A stretch of 64,000 bases of DNA from Duffyella gerundensis. GTDB lineage: Bacteria; Pseudomonadota; Gammaproteobacteria; Enterobacterales; Enterobacteriaceae. How positions within the stretch are numbered: position 1 is the stretch's first letter; every line of letters begins with the position of its first letter. This document shows, piece by piece, positions 31,130-40,399 of this stretch. The stretch lies in assembly GCF_001517405.1 (NCBI RefSeq), contig NZ_LN907828.1, positions 248,001 through 312,000 on the forward strand, written 5' to 3'. The notes under the pieces were generated by a model, which saw only the letters and a list, made by a program, of their open reading frames with translations, was not told the DNA's origin and made no database searches. The position numbers were made by a program, and so were the translations under genes.

Positions 31130-31570
31130 TTAAACGCCACGAGTTTTTTCCAATTTGATGTCAGTGCCATTAAGGTCTGTTTCATTACCCCAACCGAGCT
31201 GCATATAAAATTTCGCCGCGCGACTATTCTTATCGGTTTCCAACCAGGCAATCTCATGATGCAGGAATAACTCCTGCTCAGCTAGCGTAACAAGCCTGCG
31301 ACCTATTCCTTTGCCTTCATATTCAGGCAGAACAAAGGCCGCAAACAGACAGCCTTCATCCGGCAATATCATGGAGAAACCAATGATTTTATTATTTTCA
31401 GTGGCAACCCATGCGCAAAGACTTTTTTCAATCATATCGCCTACGACGCCTTCGGTAATACCCATCTGCCGCATCTCTTCACGACTCAGGTGGTTCTCGA
31501 TTACCGATGTTCTGACGTCGAACATACCCTCGATATCAGAAAGCCGAGCTGTTCTTACGTAGGTACTCAT
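31130..31570 (-). CDS. GNAT-family N-acetyltransferase
   Basis: This 146-residue single-domain GNAT has the acceptor-side N terminus MSTYVRTARLSDIEGMFDVR, acetyl-CoA pyrophosphate loop PEYEGKGIGRRLV (Q/R-x-x-G-x-G/A type), and the C-terminal AAKFYMQLGW segment. Length and motif order are complete. The substrate is unknown. It is lower in GC than its core neighbours, and two-hairpin elements lie on its downstream side. Confidence 0.87.
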   Translation of the reverse strand: MSTYVRTARLSDIEGMFDVRTSVIENHLSREEMRQMGITEGVVGDMIEKSLCAWVATENNKIIGFSMILPDEGCLFAAFVLPEYEGKGIGRRLVTLAEQELFLHHEIAWLETDKNSRAAKFYMQLGWGNETDLNGTDIKLEKTRGV

Positions 31571-32181
31571 CAGACTTACTCCATGTATGACAAAATAATT
31601 TTGATAGTAATGTCAGAAAAAAAATCAACGGAACATAAAGTTTAAGGTGGCTAATTATGTCCGCTCCTCCCTCAAAACCGACCCTGGCGCGCGCATCAGC
31701 CCGCTTTGCGAATGAGTCCGTGACGTTGTGGCTTATGCCGCTTTGTTTCTGGGCGGCTCGGGATTCAATCAATCGCCACAGAATTAAAAAACCCTGCGCG
31801 TAGCGGGCTTCGGTGATCGCATTCTCGCTCGTTGGGTTCTGGTACTTCTACCAGCGATGCCAGCGGAAAAGTAAGCATTTTATGCAAACTAGGGACATTG
31901 CCAGCATTAGCGCACGCTTATTGTTCAGCACTTCATGCACAGGGTTTGGGCGTCCAGTCGCCGGCACCTGGCCTTTCGCCGTCGGCCCCTCTGTTTTATT
32001 CAGCTGTCAGCCGAAGAAACATTACTGAAAAATAGAGCCATGCCGATTTCTATCCTGTTCTTCTGTTGGTTAGATCTCTGCTTCGCGATTGTCATTTTTG
32101 CATAAGCAGTTGTCAGCCTCTGATGAGTTTTGCGGCTGATTTAGCACGACACTGGGCATCTTTGTTAAAGAGGAACCCGGT
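31571..32181. other. 611-base gap upstream of the second leuA gene
   Basis: There is a very degenerate copy of the two-hairpin element around 31658-31718. A 21-codon frame with a start at 32040 (MPISILFFCWLDLCFAIVIF) ends at TAA 32103. It is followed by TCAGCC-(15)-GGCTGA (32113-32139), a loose leader-peptide/hairpin arrangement before leuA. Frames at 31813-32035 give no recognisable protein. AAAGAGGAACCC precedes the leuA ATG. Confidence 0.35.
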
Positions 32182-33852
32182 ATGTTGAATAATCCTTCAC
32201 TCAAGTATAAAGCGCATCCCCCTGTTAATATTAGTGACCGACAGTGGCCCAATAACACATTGACCCATCCGCCGCGCTGGCTTTCTACGGATTTACGCGA
32301 CGGTAATCAGTCGCTTGCCGAGCCGATGGACAACGCCCGAAAAATGAAATTCTGGGATCTCCTCATAGCCTGTGGCTTTCGGGAAATTGAGGTCGCGTTT
32401 CCCTCTGCTTCACAAACGGATTTTGATTTTGTGCGGTCGCTTATTGAAGGCAAACGTATTCCAGAAAATGTGAATATTCAGGTGTTAACGCAGGCAAGAG
32501 AGGATTTGATTACGCGGACATTTGAATCGTTGCAGGGTGTTCATCAGGCGACGGTACATTTATATAATGCGACGGCGCCCCTTTTCAGGGAGATCGTCTT
32601 TCGTCAGACGCGTGATGAAATTGTTCAGCTTGCCATCGGCGCAACCAGGCAAATCCGTCGATTATGCGAGGCGTCACCGGAAACCAACTGGACGTTTCAG
32701 TATTCTCCGGAAACCTTCTGCTTCACTGAGCCTGAGTTCGCCCTGCAGATTTGTGAAGCCGTGGCCGAGGTCTGGGAACCGGATACGTCTCGCCCCATGA
32801 TTATCAACCTGCCTGCAACGGTTGAGGTCAGCATGCCGAATGTTTACGCCGATCAGATCGAATATTTTTGCCGCCATTTTTCGCGTCGCCAGCAGGTTTG
32901 TATCAGCGTTCACCCACACAACGATCGTGGAACAGGCATTGCCTGTGCTGAGCTGGCACTGCTGGCGGGTGCTGAACGCGTTGAAGGTTGCCTGTTTGGC
33001 AACGGAGAGCGTACAGGCAATGCTGATTTAGTGACGCTGGCGCTGAATCTTTATACGCAGGGCATCTCACCCGGACTCGACTTTAGCCAGATGAAAAAGG
33101 TGGTTGAAGTGGTGGAGGAGTGCAATCAGCTGCCTGTTGCGCCGCGCCACCCCTACGCCGGCGAACTGGTTTTTACGGCTTTTTCCGGCTCCCATCAGGA
33201 TGCCATCAAGAAAGGGTTTGCTGCACGACAGAACGCCTCAGATGCTTTCTGGCAAGTGCCCTATCTGCCGCTCGATCCGGCAGATGTCGGTTGCAGCTAT
33301 GAAGCGGTTATCCGGGTCAACAGCCAGTCAGGCAAAAGCGGCGCGGCCTGGCTACTCGAGCAAAACCATAACCTTATCCTGCCCCGCCCACTTCAGCAGG
33401 CATTCAGCCTTCGCGTGCAAAAAGAGGCGGAACGGGGTGAGAAAGAGCTGTCACAGATGGCGGTCTGGAACCTGTTTCGTCAGGCGTATGGCGTTGTTGA
33501 CGCCCCACTCCTGCGTTTAAAAGAGTATGTCTGCAACAATCAGCCTGACCAGCGCACCGTGCTTTCTGCTGAGATCATTTGCCAGGGTAAAAAACTGAGC
33601 CTGATGGGAGAGGGAAATGGCTTTCTTTCAGCGGCTCTTACCGCCCTCTGCCGGGAGGTAAACACTGAGCTTGAAATTGTTAGTTATCAGGAACACACGC
33701 TGGGTAAACGCAGCGACAGTCGTTCCGTCGCCTATGTGTGCTGCCAGGACCGCACAGGGAGATGCGCATGGGGCGTCAGTATTGACAGCGACATTACCCG
33801 AGCCTCGCTGCAGGCTATGCTAAACGCCGCAGCGGATTTCGTTACTTGCTGA
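32182..33852 (+). CDS. leuA: 2-isopropylmalate synthase, long (type 2) LeuA
   Basis: This 556-residue enzyme condenses acetyl-CoA with 2-ketoisovalerate, the first committed step of leucine synthesis. Catalytic-domain marks are STDLRDGNQSLAEPM, SVHPHNDRGTGIACAELALL (His-x-His metal ligands) and VEGCLFGNGERTGNADLVTL. The allosteric dimer domain occupies about residues 430-555. It is the actinobacterial-type LeuA2 length and order (E. coli LeuA is 523 residues with a different N terminus). No leuBCD follows, so it is likely a second, paralogous synthase for a specialised 2-oxoacid or for leucine under other control. The stop region overlaps the convergent AraC gene by 11 bases. Confidence 0.88.
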   Translation: MLNNPSLKYKAHPPVNISDRQWPNNTLTHPPRWLSTDLRDGNQSLAEPMDNARKMKFWDLLIACGFREIEVAFPSASQTDFDFVRSLIEGKRIPENVNIQVLTQAREDLITRTFESLQGVHQATVHLYNATAPLFREIVFRQTRDEIVQLAIGATRQIRRLCEASPETNWTFQYSPETFCFTEPEFALQICEAVAEVWEPDTSRPMIINLPATVEVSMPNVYADQIEYFCRHFSRRQQVCISVHPHNDRGTGIACAELALLAGAERVEGCLFGNGERTGNADLVTLALNLYTQGISPGLDFSQMKKVVEVVEECNQLPVAPRHPYAGELVFTAFSGSHQDAIKKGFAARQNASDAFWQVPYLPLDPADVGCSYEAVIRVNSQSGKSGAAWLLEQNHNLILPRPLQQAFSLRVQKEAERGEKELSQMAVWNLFRQAYGVVDAPLLRLKEYVCNNQPDQRTVLSAEIICQGKKLSLMGEGNGFLSAALTALCREVNTELEIVSYQEHTLGKRSDSRSVAYVCCQDRTGRCAWGVSIDSDITRASLQAMLNAAADFVTC

Positions 33853-34621
33853 AGTACTCACTGGGCGTCATTCCCATAACCCGCCGAAACATCACGCTGA
33901 ACGCGCCGGGGCTGGCGTAACCTGAATCCAGAGCCACCCGCGTTATTTGCTCGCCCTGCGCCAGGCGCGTCAGGGCGTGCAGAAGACGTGCCCGCCGAAC
34001 CCACTCGCTAAACTGCATGCCGGTTTGCTGGTAAAAATGGCGGTTGAGCGTGCGTCCGCTGGCGTTGATTTTTACGGCTGCCTGCTCAATTGACCAGGTT
34101 TCATGCGGTGCATCGCGAACCGCCTGGCATAGCTGTTTCAGGCGTTCTGAGACTGGCTCTGGCAGGTGAAACGGCAGCATGTCCATCACGCGAATTTCAT
34201 CAAGCATCAGTTCGTAAACATGTTCAGCCCGGCTGCCGGGCAGGTAGTCAGCAGGAAGCGTCAGCGCGCAGATAATCAGTTCCCGTAACAGGTCACTCAC
34301 ACCAACAACCTGACAGATAACGGGCAGATCTGCCCGCGCCAGCGGCTCGACAAAAAGCACCCTCGCCTTCACATCGCCGGTGATATGCAAGGCATGTGGG
34401 ATATTTGCCGGTATCCATACGCCACGTGAAGGCGGGACCACCCACAATCCGAGTCGGGTCTCAATGCGAATAACACCGCTCAGCGTATGAATCAGCTGAG
34501 CACAGCTGTGCGTATGCCAGTCTTCATAATCGCCGTGCCTGTAGTCATGTGCATAAGGAATAACGGACCGGCCTGAAAAATCAAAGTCGCTTTGTCTGGT
34601 CACTGGGTTGATATCGCTCAT
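33842..34621 (-). CDS. AraC-family transcriptional regulator (NimR/YeaM-like)
   Basis: This protein is 259 residues from ATG 34619-34621 (275 if started at 34669; neither start has a convincing ribosome site). It has an N-terminal cupin (WHTHSCAQLIHTLSGVIRIE; WVVPPSRGVWIPANIPHALH) and a C-terminal double helix-turn-helix with SIEQAAVKINASGRTLNRHF, ALDSGYASPGAFSVMFRRVM and GMTPSEYFSK. It is convergent with leuA with an 11-base tail overlap, so it is unlikely to share its transcript. It may regulate an exporter, as NimR does for NimT. The target is not visible. Confidence 0.88.
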   Translation of the reverse strand: MSDINPVTRQSDFDFSGRSVIPYAHDYRHGDYEDWHTHSCAQLIHTLSGVIRIETRLGLWVVPPSRGVWIPANIPHALHITGDVKARVLFVEPLARADLPVICQVVGVSDLLRELIICALTLPADYLPGSRAEHVYELMLDEIRVMDMLPFHLPEPVSERLKQLCQAVRDAPHETWSIEQAAVKINASGRTLNRHFYQQTGMQFSEWVRRARLLHALTRLAQGEQITRVALDSGYASPGAFSVMFRRVMGMTPSEYFSK

Positions 34622-34706
34622 TTTTATAAAGCGCCGTTCTGACTCTCTTTCGACGCACACGCCTTTCATCGCTGATTTCAGGCAAGGTAACAGACATTTG
34701 TGACGC

Positions 34707-35717
34707 TCAGGGCGGGTTCTTCATTAAGCTGCCGCGGCTGGCTCCCGGCGGCTGGCCGTTGATCCGCTTGAAAGCCCGACTGAACGCGGCCTGAGAGGTA
34801 TAGCCCAGACGCTGGGCTACCGTGTCGATCGATAGCTTCTCCTGGCTGAGCCACTGACTGGCGAGACGCATACGCAACTCCGTTGCGTAGCGCAGTGGCG
34901 GCACGCCTGTTGTCGCCTTAAAGCGCTCGGCAAACACAGAACGCGAGACATGCGATTCCGCTGCCAGTTCAGCCACAGTCCACTCTTTGCCGGGCTGACG
35001 GTGTATAGCCAGGATGGCTCGGACAAGGCGCGGATCACGCAATGCCGCAAAAAGGCCGGAGGCGGTTTCACAGCCACATTCAACCCACCCACGTACAATC
35101 ATCGCGGCCGCGACCTCAGCAAGACGCGCCAGAATACCGGCAAAACCGATGCGCCCGGAGCATATTTCGTTTTTCATGGCAGACAGGATTGACACCAGGC
35201 CCGGATAACGCGGCTGGTCGGTATTCGCCACGAGAACCTCCGGCATCAGTTTACCCAGCCCGTGCATACCGCCGAGATCGAATTCCATGCAGCCGTAAAA
35301 AAGCACTGCGCTGGGTATTGGGTGCGTGCTGGGGCAGGTATCCACTCCGCTAACCGCTTCTCCCAGCGGAGCCGTGGCGAAATTGTCGATATGTTGAAAA
35401 GCTACACCGGGGTCTGAAAGGAGTTGATGCGCCTTTCCCTGAGGCATGAACACCGCATTGCCAGCAACCAGCGGGTGAAGCGTGCCGTCATGCGTACGTA
35501 AGAACGCGGTGCCCGCGGCCAGATAATGAAAATAGGCGTGCCCCGGCCTGCCATCAAACCCCAGCCCAAAAGCAGGGCCGGTCTGAATACGGCGATACTG
35601 GACACCGCGCAGGCGCATGCCTGTCAACAGTTCGCTAATAAGATCGGACGACAGAGCGGATTGTTCTTTATCGGTCATTTCAGGCGTTTCGAGCATAATA
35701 TCAAGATTCCGCATCAT
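34707..35717 (-). CDS. AraC-family regulator with cupin_6 sensor domain
   Basis: This 336-residue protein has an AraC-N cupin_6 domain (residues about 25-210; YFHYLAAGTAFLRTHDGTLH, VFMPQGKAHQLLSDPG) of the kind found in RclR and related regulators. A C-terminal AraC DNA-binding domain follows (EWTVAELAAESHVSRSVFAE, RLGYTSQAAFSRAFKRINGQ). It is divergent from a NepI-like exporter 61 bases away, a standard regulator/exporter pair. Cys residues are present in YGCMEFD and ECGCETASG; whether these sense oxidants as in RclR is unknown. AGGACG precedes the ATG. Confidence 0.9.
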   Translation of the reverse strand: MMRNLDIMLETPEMTDKEQSALSSDLISELLTGMRLRGVQYRRIQTGPAFGLGFDGRPGHAYFHYLAAGTAFLRTHDGTLHPLVAGNAVFMPQGKAHQLLSDPGVAFQHIDNFATAPLGEAVSGVDTCPSTHPIPSAVLFYGCMEFDLGGMHGLGKLMPEVLVANTDQPRYPGLVSILSAMKNEICSGRIGFAGILARLAEVAAAMIVRGWVECGCETASGLFAALRDPRLVRAILAIHRQPGKEWTVAELAAESHVSRSVFAERFKATTGVPPLRYATELRMRLASQWLSQEKLSIDTVAQRLGYTSQAAFSRAFKRINGQPPGASRGSLMKNPP

Positions 35718-35778
35718 AGATCGTCCTGCCGATCGATGCCAGACTTTCGGCTGTGATAATTATCCGGGGATAGGTTAG

Positions 35779-37017
35779 ATGAGAAATGATGTGAATAATG
35801 CTGCGCCAGCGTTCGCCCATGAGGGTGAGCCAACGGGAGCCGCGTGGACGGCTGTATTTTCCCTGGCAATGGGCGTTTTTGGCTTACTGACAGCCGAGTA
35901 TCTACCCGCCAGCCTGCTAACGCCTATGGCTGCTGACCTGCATGTTTCGGAGGCCCTGGCTGGCCAGGCAGTGACCGTAACGGCAGTGGTGGCTCTGTTT
36001 GCAGGGCTGCTGGTGCCAGGCCTGACGCGCAGGTTTGACAGAAGAGTCGTCCTGTTGAGTTTCACCGGACTGATGATAGCCTCGAATCTGCTGGTGGCAC
36101 TCTCCTCCAGCCTGGCCGTGCTGTTAATTATGCGAATACTGTTGGGCGTTGCGCTGGGAGGGTTCTGGAGCATGGCCGCTGCCGTCGCCATGCGTCTGGT
36201 GCCAGCCAGGCTCGTTCCGCGCGCCTTATCCTTTATCTTCAGCGGCATCGCCGTAGGCACTGTGGTTTCGGTACCGCTGGGAAGTTATCTGGGCGGGCTC
36301 TACGGGTGGCGTAGCGCCTTTGTGGCAGCAACCGCAGTGGGCGTGCTGACGCTCATTGTGCAGTTATTCACTCTGCCGCGTATGGCCGCGCGCAACACGG
36401 CACGAACCGCATCGGTAATGGCACTGCTTCGACGACCTGGCATTGCACTGGGAATGATGGGATGCGTGCTTGCTCATACGGGACAGTACGCGCTGTTTAC
36501 CTATATTCGTCCGGCTCTCGAAAGCGTTATTCCTATTGATGTGAATAGTTTGTCTTTAATGCTGCTTGGGTTCGGTGTGGCCAATTTCGTGGGGACGCTG
36601 CTGGCCGGATGGCTGATGGAACGTAGTTTGCGTGCCACCCTGGTCCTGATGCCTGCAATAGTGGGCGTCGCAGCGCTCTTCATGATCTGGCTGCCCGTGC
36701 AGATATCCGGATTGATGTGCCTGATCGTGCTGTGGGGTCTGGCGTTTGGCGGCGTTCCGGTGGCCTGGTCTAACTGGGTGGCGCGCGCGGTGCCGGATCA
36801 GGCAGAAACAGCAGGCGGTATGGTGGTGGCATCCGTGCAGTCCTCAATCGCTGCCGGCGCTGCTTTAGGCGGATTCATGTTTGGATTCAGTGGCGTGGCA
36901 GGCGTTTTTATTACCGCCGGTAGCATGATGTTGCTCGCGGCACTTTTTATTGCCATCAAGGTTCGGGTAGCACTGCCACAGCATGGCCAGCCAGACACGC
37001 CGGCAACACACTTTTAA
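35779..37017 (+). CDS. nepI: MFS exporter, NepI-like
   Basis: This 412-residue, twelve-helix MFS protein strongly resembles E. coli NepI (YicM), the purine ribonucleoside exporter. Matching blocks by recall are AEYLPASLLTPMAADLHVSE, GVALGGFWSMAAAVAMRLVP, GQYALFTYIRP and PVAWSNWVARAVPDQAETAG. The loop 2-3 motif is LTRRFDRRVV. It is controlled probably by the divergent AraC regulator. The export substrate could be nucleosides or a toxic analogue; the name is by similarity only. Confidence 0.8.
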   Translation: MRNDVNNAAPAFAHEGEPTGAAWTAVFSLAMGVFGLLTAEYLPASLLTPMAADLHVSEALAGQAVTVTAVVALFAGLLVPGLTRRFDRRVVLLSFTGLMIASNLLVALSSSLAVLLIMRILLGVALGGFWSMAAAVAMRLVPARLVPRALSFIFSGIAVGTVVSVPLGSYLGGLYGWRSAFVAATAVGVLTLIVQLFTLPRMAARNTARTASVMALLRRPGIALGMMGCVLAHTGQYALFTYIRPALESVIPIDVNSLSLMLLGFGVANFVGTLLAGWLMERSLRATLVLMPAIVGVAALFMIWLPVQISGLMCLIVLWGLAFGGVPVAWSNWVARAVPDQAETAGGMVVASVQSSIAAGAALGGFMFGFSGVAGVFITAGSMMLLAALFIAIKVRVALPQHGQPDTPATHF

Positions 37018-37036
37018 CTCAAGCTTAAGTAGCCGC

Positions 37037-37068
37037 AACAGGGCGCCTTTGTATAACGGCGCCCTGTT
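37037..37068. terminator. Strong hairpin after the NepI-like gene
   Basis: AACAGGGCGCC and GGCGCCCTGTT form a perfect 11-base stem with a 10-base loop, 20 bases past the stop. It is followed by AAGCAACC, not a U tract, so termination may be weak or the hairpin may only protect the transcript. Confidence 0.6.
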
Positions 37069-37634
37069 AAGCAACCTGATTACGGTCTCACTCCGGTAAA
37101 ATATCCGGTAAGCATGGGCCCGCATTTCATCATTGAAACATCAATGTCACGGTAAAAAAGCAGCTTCTATCATGTTCATGCCTGACGCAATCTTTTGTGC
37201 AGACAATTACGTCGGCACACGTCCTGCCTGATTCTTTCAGCTTTAACGTCCGACACAGGCAGCGTTGCCTGATTGCTCATGCACCTGCCGCGTGACGCTG
37301 TTCACACTCTGCGCAAATAAAAACCATTTCCGCATTTTTCCGGCCGGAAAAGCACCACGCCGCATTCATATGTAAATTAAATGTTAATTTAATGTGATTT
37401 TATATGAGTATTTTAGCTGAAAGCAGATTCCTTGCGGACTAAAGTCAGCGCAGTAAGCGCCTTAAATAACAATCTATTAACTTAATATTTCATAATATTT
37501 AACAAATACGGGCTTTACTCACATTTTCTTCACAACTGTGCGAAAAACGATGTTCCTCTACGTTAATCTCTGATCGTGGATTTAACAGAAATCATTCTTT
37601 CCCTTTTTCAGAACACCATAAGAAAGGTACCGAA
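37069..37634. promoter_or_regulatory. Upstream region of the sugar ABC operon
   Basis: This gap of about 570 bases has no supportable gene and becomes AT-rich after 37370. A dyad ATTAAAT-GTTA-ATTTAAT lies at 37376-37393. The last 130 bases hold AT-rich candidate promoter sequence but no unambiguous -35/-10 pair. AGAAAGGTACCGAA is the ribosome site of the binding-protein gene. No regulator gene lies next to the operon. Confidence 0.4.
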
Positions 37635-38621
37635 ATGAAATTTAATCTCGCATTAGTCAGCGCATGTGTGGTTTCAGCATGCATGGCATTTACAACACCG
37701 TCATTTGCCGCCAAACCTTACGATATCGCCGTTGTCGCTAAAGTTACGGGTATTCCCTGGTTCACCCGTATGGAAGTGGGCGTAAAAGAAGCCGCGCAGA
37801 AGCTGGATGTCAACGCGTATCAGGTTGGTGGCTCCACCCCCGATCCGGCCCAGCAGGTAAAAGTGATTGAAGATTTGATAGCCAAAAAAGTCAACGCAAT
37901 CATTGTGGTGCCAAATGATGCCAAAGTACTGGAGCCGGTGCTGAAAAAAGCCCGTGACCAGGGCATCGTCGTATTAACGCATGAATCGCCGGACCAGCAA
38001 ATTGGGCAGTGGGATATTGAAACCATCGACAGCCAGAAATATGCCGAAGCGAACATGGACGAGCTGGCAAAAGATATGGGCAGCAAAGGCGGATACGCCA
38101 TTTATGTCGGTTCCCTGACCGTGCCATTGCATAATGCATGGGCAGATGCTGCGATCAAATATCAGAAAGAAAAGTACCCGGAGATGCATGAAGTGACTTC
38201 ACGTCTGCCGGTGGCAGAAAATATTGATAAGTCCTACTCTACCACGCTCGATTTAATGAAAACCTATCCCGATCTAAAAGGAATTATCGGCTTCGGTTCG
38301 CTCGGTCCGATCGGTGCTGGCCAGGCCGTTCAGCAGAAACGTGCGAAAAATAAAATCGCCGTTGTCGGTATCGCTATGCCCGCTCAAGCTGCACCTTATC
38401 TGATGCGCGGTGATATTAAGAAAGCCCTGCTGTGGGATCCGAAAGATGCCGGTTACGCCTTAGTCACGGTCGCCGATCAGTTGCTTCAGGGTAAAGAAGT
38501 CACCAAAGATCTGAGCATTGAAGGGCTGGGCAAAGCCGACGTCGATATGGACAAGAAAGTGATTCGATTTAATAAAATTCTCGAGGTGACACCAGAGAAT
38601 GCAAAATCACTCGGGTTCTGA
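37635..38621 (+). CDS. Periplasmic sugar-binding protein of a CUT2-type ABC importer
   Basis: This 328-residue protein has a Sec signal peptide (MKFNLALVSACVVSACMAFT, cleavage near PSFA-A). The periplasmic-binding fold of the RhaS/LsrB/YtfQ type follows: IPWFTRMEVGVKEAAQKLDV, DPAQQVKVIEDLIAKKVNAI, VVLTHESPD and IIGFGSLGPIGAGQAVQQK. It is the first gene of the sugar operon. A hairpin lies between it and the ATPase gene, a usual device for making more binding protein than transporter. Probably a pentose or pentulose ligand, inferred from the kinase and isomerase downstream. Confidence 0.9.
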   Translation: MKFNLALVSACVVSACMAFTTPSFAAKPYDIAVVAKVTGIPWFTRMEVGVKEAAQKLDVNAYQVGGSTPDPAQQVKVIEDLIAKKVNAIIVVPNDAKVLEPVLKKARDQGIVVLTHESPDQQIGQWDIETIDSQKYAEANMDELAKDMGSKGGYAIYVGSLTVPLHNAWADAAIKYQKEKYPEMHEVTSRLPVAENIDKSYSTTLDLMKTYPDLKGIIGFGSLGPIGAGQAVQQKRAKNKIAVVGIAMPAQAAPYLMRGDIKKALLWDPKDAGYALVTVADQLLQGKEVTKDLSIEGLGKADVDMDKKVIRFNKILEVTPENAKSLGF

Positions 38622-38690
38622 TCGGCACTTTTAACTCTCTTATCTTTCGTATATAAATTTTTCCCGTAACACACCAGGTTAATAAAAAAG

Positions 38691-38723
38691 ATACGGCGTC
38701 GTGTGCTGTGCCGTATTTTATTT
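38691..38723 (+). terminator. Partial terminator between binding protein and ATPase genes
   Basis: ATACGGC (38691-38697) pairs with GCCGTAT (38710-38716) around a 12-base loop and is followed by TTTATTT and preceded by AAAAAAG. Its place inside the operon fits attenuation of the distal genes. Confidence 0.65.
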
Positions 38724-38878
38724 CCGTTCCAACTTTGAAATTTTACGCCCTGAATATGTTGATTTGATGGAAGTCGGTAAATGATCGAATCCCAATAAGC
38801 CTGGATAATGAAGTGATTTGAGTGCGCCAGCGTAGCCAATCCCAGCCGGAAGTAAACAGGTATATTTAAGGATCTGTG

Positions 38879-40399
38879 ATGAATACTGTCAGCATGTCCC
38901 AAGCCGGTAATGAGGCCTTTATCAGCCTCGAGAAAATCAGTAAAAAATTCCCGGGAGTATTAGCATTAGATAATGTCAGCCTGACCCTTAATAAAGGTGA
39001 AGTGCATTGTCTTGCCGGTCAAAATGGTTGCGGAAAAAGCACCATAATTAAAATCATTTCCGGTGTCTATAAGCCGGAAAAAAGCGCGACGATTAAGCTG
39101 GACGGGAAACTCTTTCACACCCTTACGCCGCAGTTGTCTTCTTATTATGGGATTCAGGTTATTTATCAGGATTTATCTCTGTTTCCAAATCTGTCTGTGG
39201 CCGAAAACATTGCCATTCACCGTTATTTGCCGGGCGGTGATTTTTGGGTACATCGCGAGGCGATGCGCAAAAAAGCGGTGGCGGCAATGCAACGGGTCGG
39301 GGTTTCTCTGGATCCGGATCGTAAAGTCGAAAAGCTGTCGATCGCCGACCGCCAGTTAGTGGCAATATGCCGCGCAATCGCCGCTGACGCCAGCCTGGTG
39401 ATTATGGATGAACCGACCGCTTCACTGACCCGCACAGAAGTTAATGGCCTGCTGCGGGTAGTGAATGAGCTCAAAGCCGCCGGTATCTGCGTGGTGTTTG
39501 TCAGCCACCGTCTTGATGAGGTGATGGAGGTAGCCGACCATATCAGCGTAATGCGCGACGGTAAACTGGTCGGCACCTATCCTGCCAGTGAACTCGACAG
39601 CAATGAACTGGCGTTCCTGATGACTGGACAGCGTTTTACCTACAGTCACCTGCCACACCGAGCACCCGCCGACGTGACGCCACTGCTGGAAGTCAGCCAG
39701 CTGAGCCGCAAAGGTCAGTATCACAATATTTCACTGTCGCTGCGTCAGGGTGAAATCACCGCGATTATCGGCCTGCTCGGGTCAGGACGTACAGAGCTCT
39801 GTTTGAGCCTGTTCGGCATGACCCAACCGGACAGCGGGGAAATCCGCATTAACGGCAATGCGGTGAAACTCCACAGTAACCGCGACGCCATCCGTCACGG
39901 CATCGCCTATGTATCAGAAGACCGTCTGACGCAGGGGCTCATCATGGAGCAATCCATTTACGACAACACGTTGGTATCGATTTTCGACAAGCTGCACACC
40001 GGCACAGGATTAATGGATCATCGCAAAGCCGCATCGGTAGTGAGAGATCTGATTCGTGACCTGAACATAAAAGTCTCCGACAGCGGCTTACCGGTGAAGA
40101 CGCTTTCCGGCGGTAATGCGCAGCGTATTGCTATCGCTAAATGGGTGGCGACGCGACCACATATTCTAATCCTCGATTCACCGACCGTCGGCGTGGATAT
40201 TGCCAACAAAGAAGGCATTTATCGCATTGCGCGCGATCTGGCGGAATCTGGCATGGCGGTGCTGATGATTTGCGATGAAATTCCGGAAGCGTACTACAAC
40301 AGTCATCGCGTGCTGGTGATGCGCAAAGGTGAACTGGTGGCGGAATTTGCGCCGCACCAGAGCAGCGAAGTGGAGATTGCGGAGATGATCAATGGATAA
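38879..40399 (+). CDS. Sugar ABC transporter ATPase (two fused nucleotide-binding domains)
   Basis: This 506-residue cytosolic ATPase of the RbsA/AraG/XylG class has two NBDs. NBD1 has Walker A GQNGCGKST (residues about 47-55), Walker B LVIMDEPTASLT and an atypical signature (LSIADRQLVAI). NBD2 has the class-typical degenerate Walker A LLGSGRTEL with signature LSGGNAQRIAIAKW and Walker B ILILDSPTVGVD. AAGGATCTGTG precedes the ATG at 38879; a GTG directly before it at 38876 is possible. It overlaps the first permease by 8 bases. Confidence 0.93.
   Translation: MNTVSMSQAGNEAFISLEKISKKFPGVLALDNVSLTLNKGEVHCLAGQNGCGKSTIIKIISGVYKPEKSATIKLDGKLFHTLTPQLSSYYGIQVIYQDLSLFPNLSVAENIAIHRYLPGGDFWVHREAMRKKAVAAMQRVGVSLDPDRKVEKLSIADRQLVAICRAIAADASLVIMDEPTASLTRTEVNGLLRVVNELKAAGICVVFVSHRLDEVMEVADHISVMRDGKLVGTYPASELDSNELAFLMTGQRFTYSHLPHRAPADVTPLLEVSQLSRKGQYHNISLSLRQGEITAIIGLLGSGRTELCLSLFGMTQPDSGEIRINGNAVKLHSNRDAIRHGIAYVSEDRLTQGLIMEQSIYDNTLVSIFDKLHTGTGLMDHRKAASVVRDLIRDLNIKVSDSGLPVKTLSGGNAQRIAIAKWVATRPHILILDSPTVGVDIANKEGIYRIARDLAESGMAVLMICDEIPEAYYNSHRVLVMRKGELVAEFAPHQSSEVEIAEMING

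Noticed and set aside
31813..32035. Two open frames of about 70 codons upstream of leuA
   Set aside because: They overlap each other in different frames, have no ribosome site and no recognisable motif.
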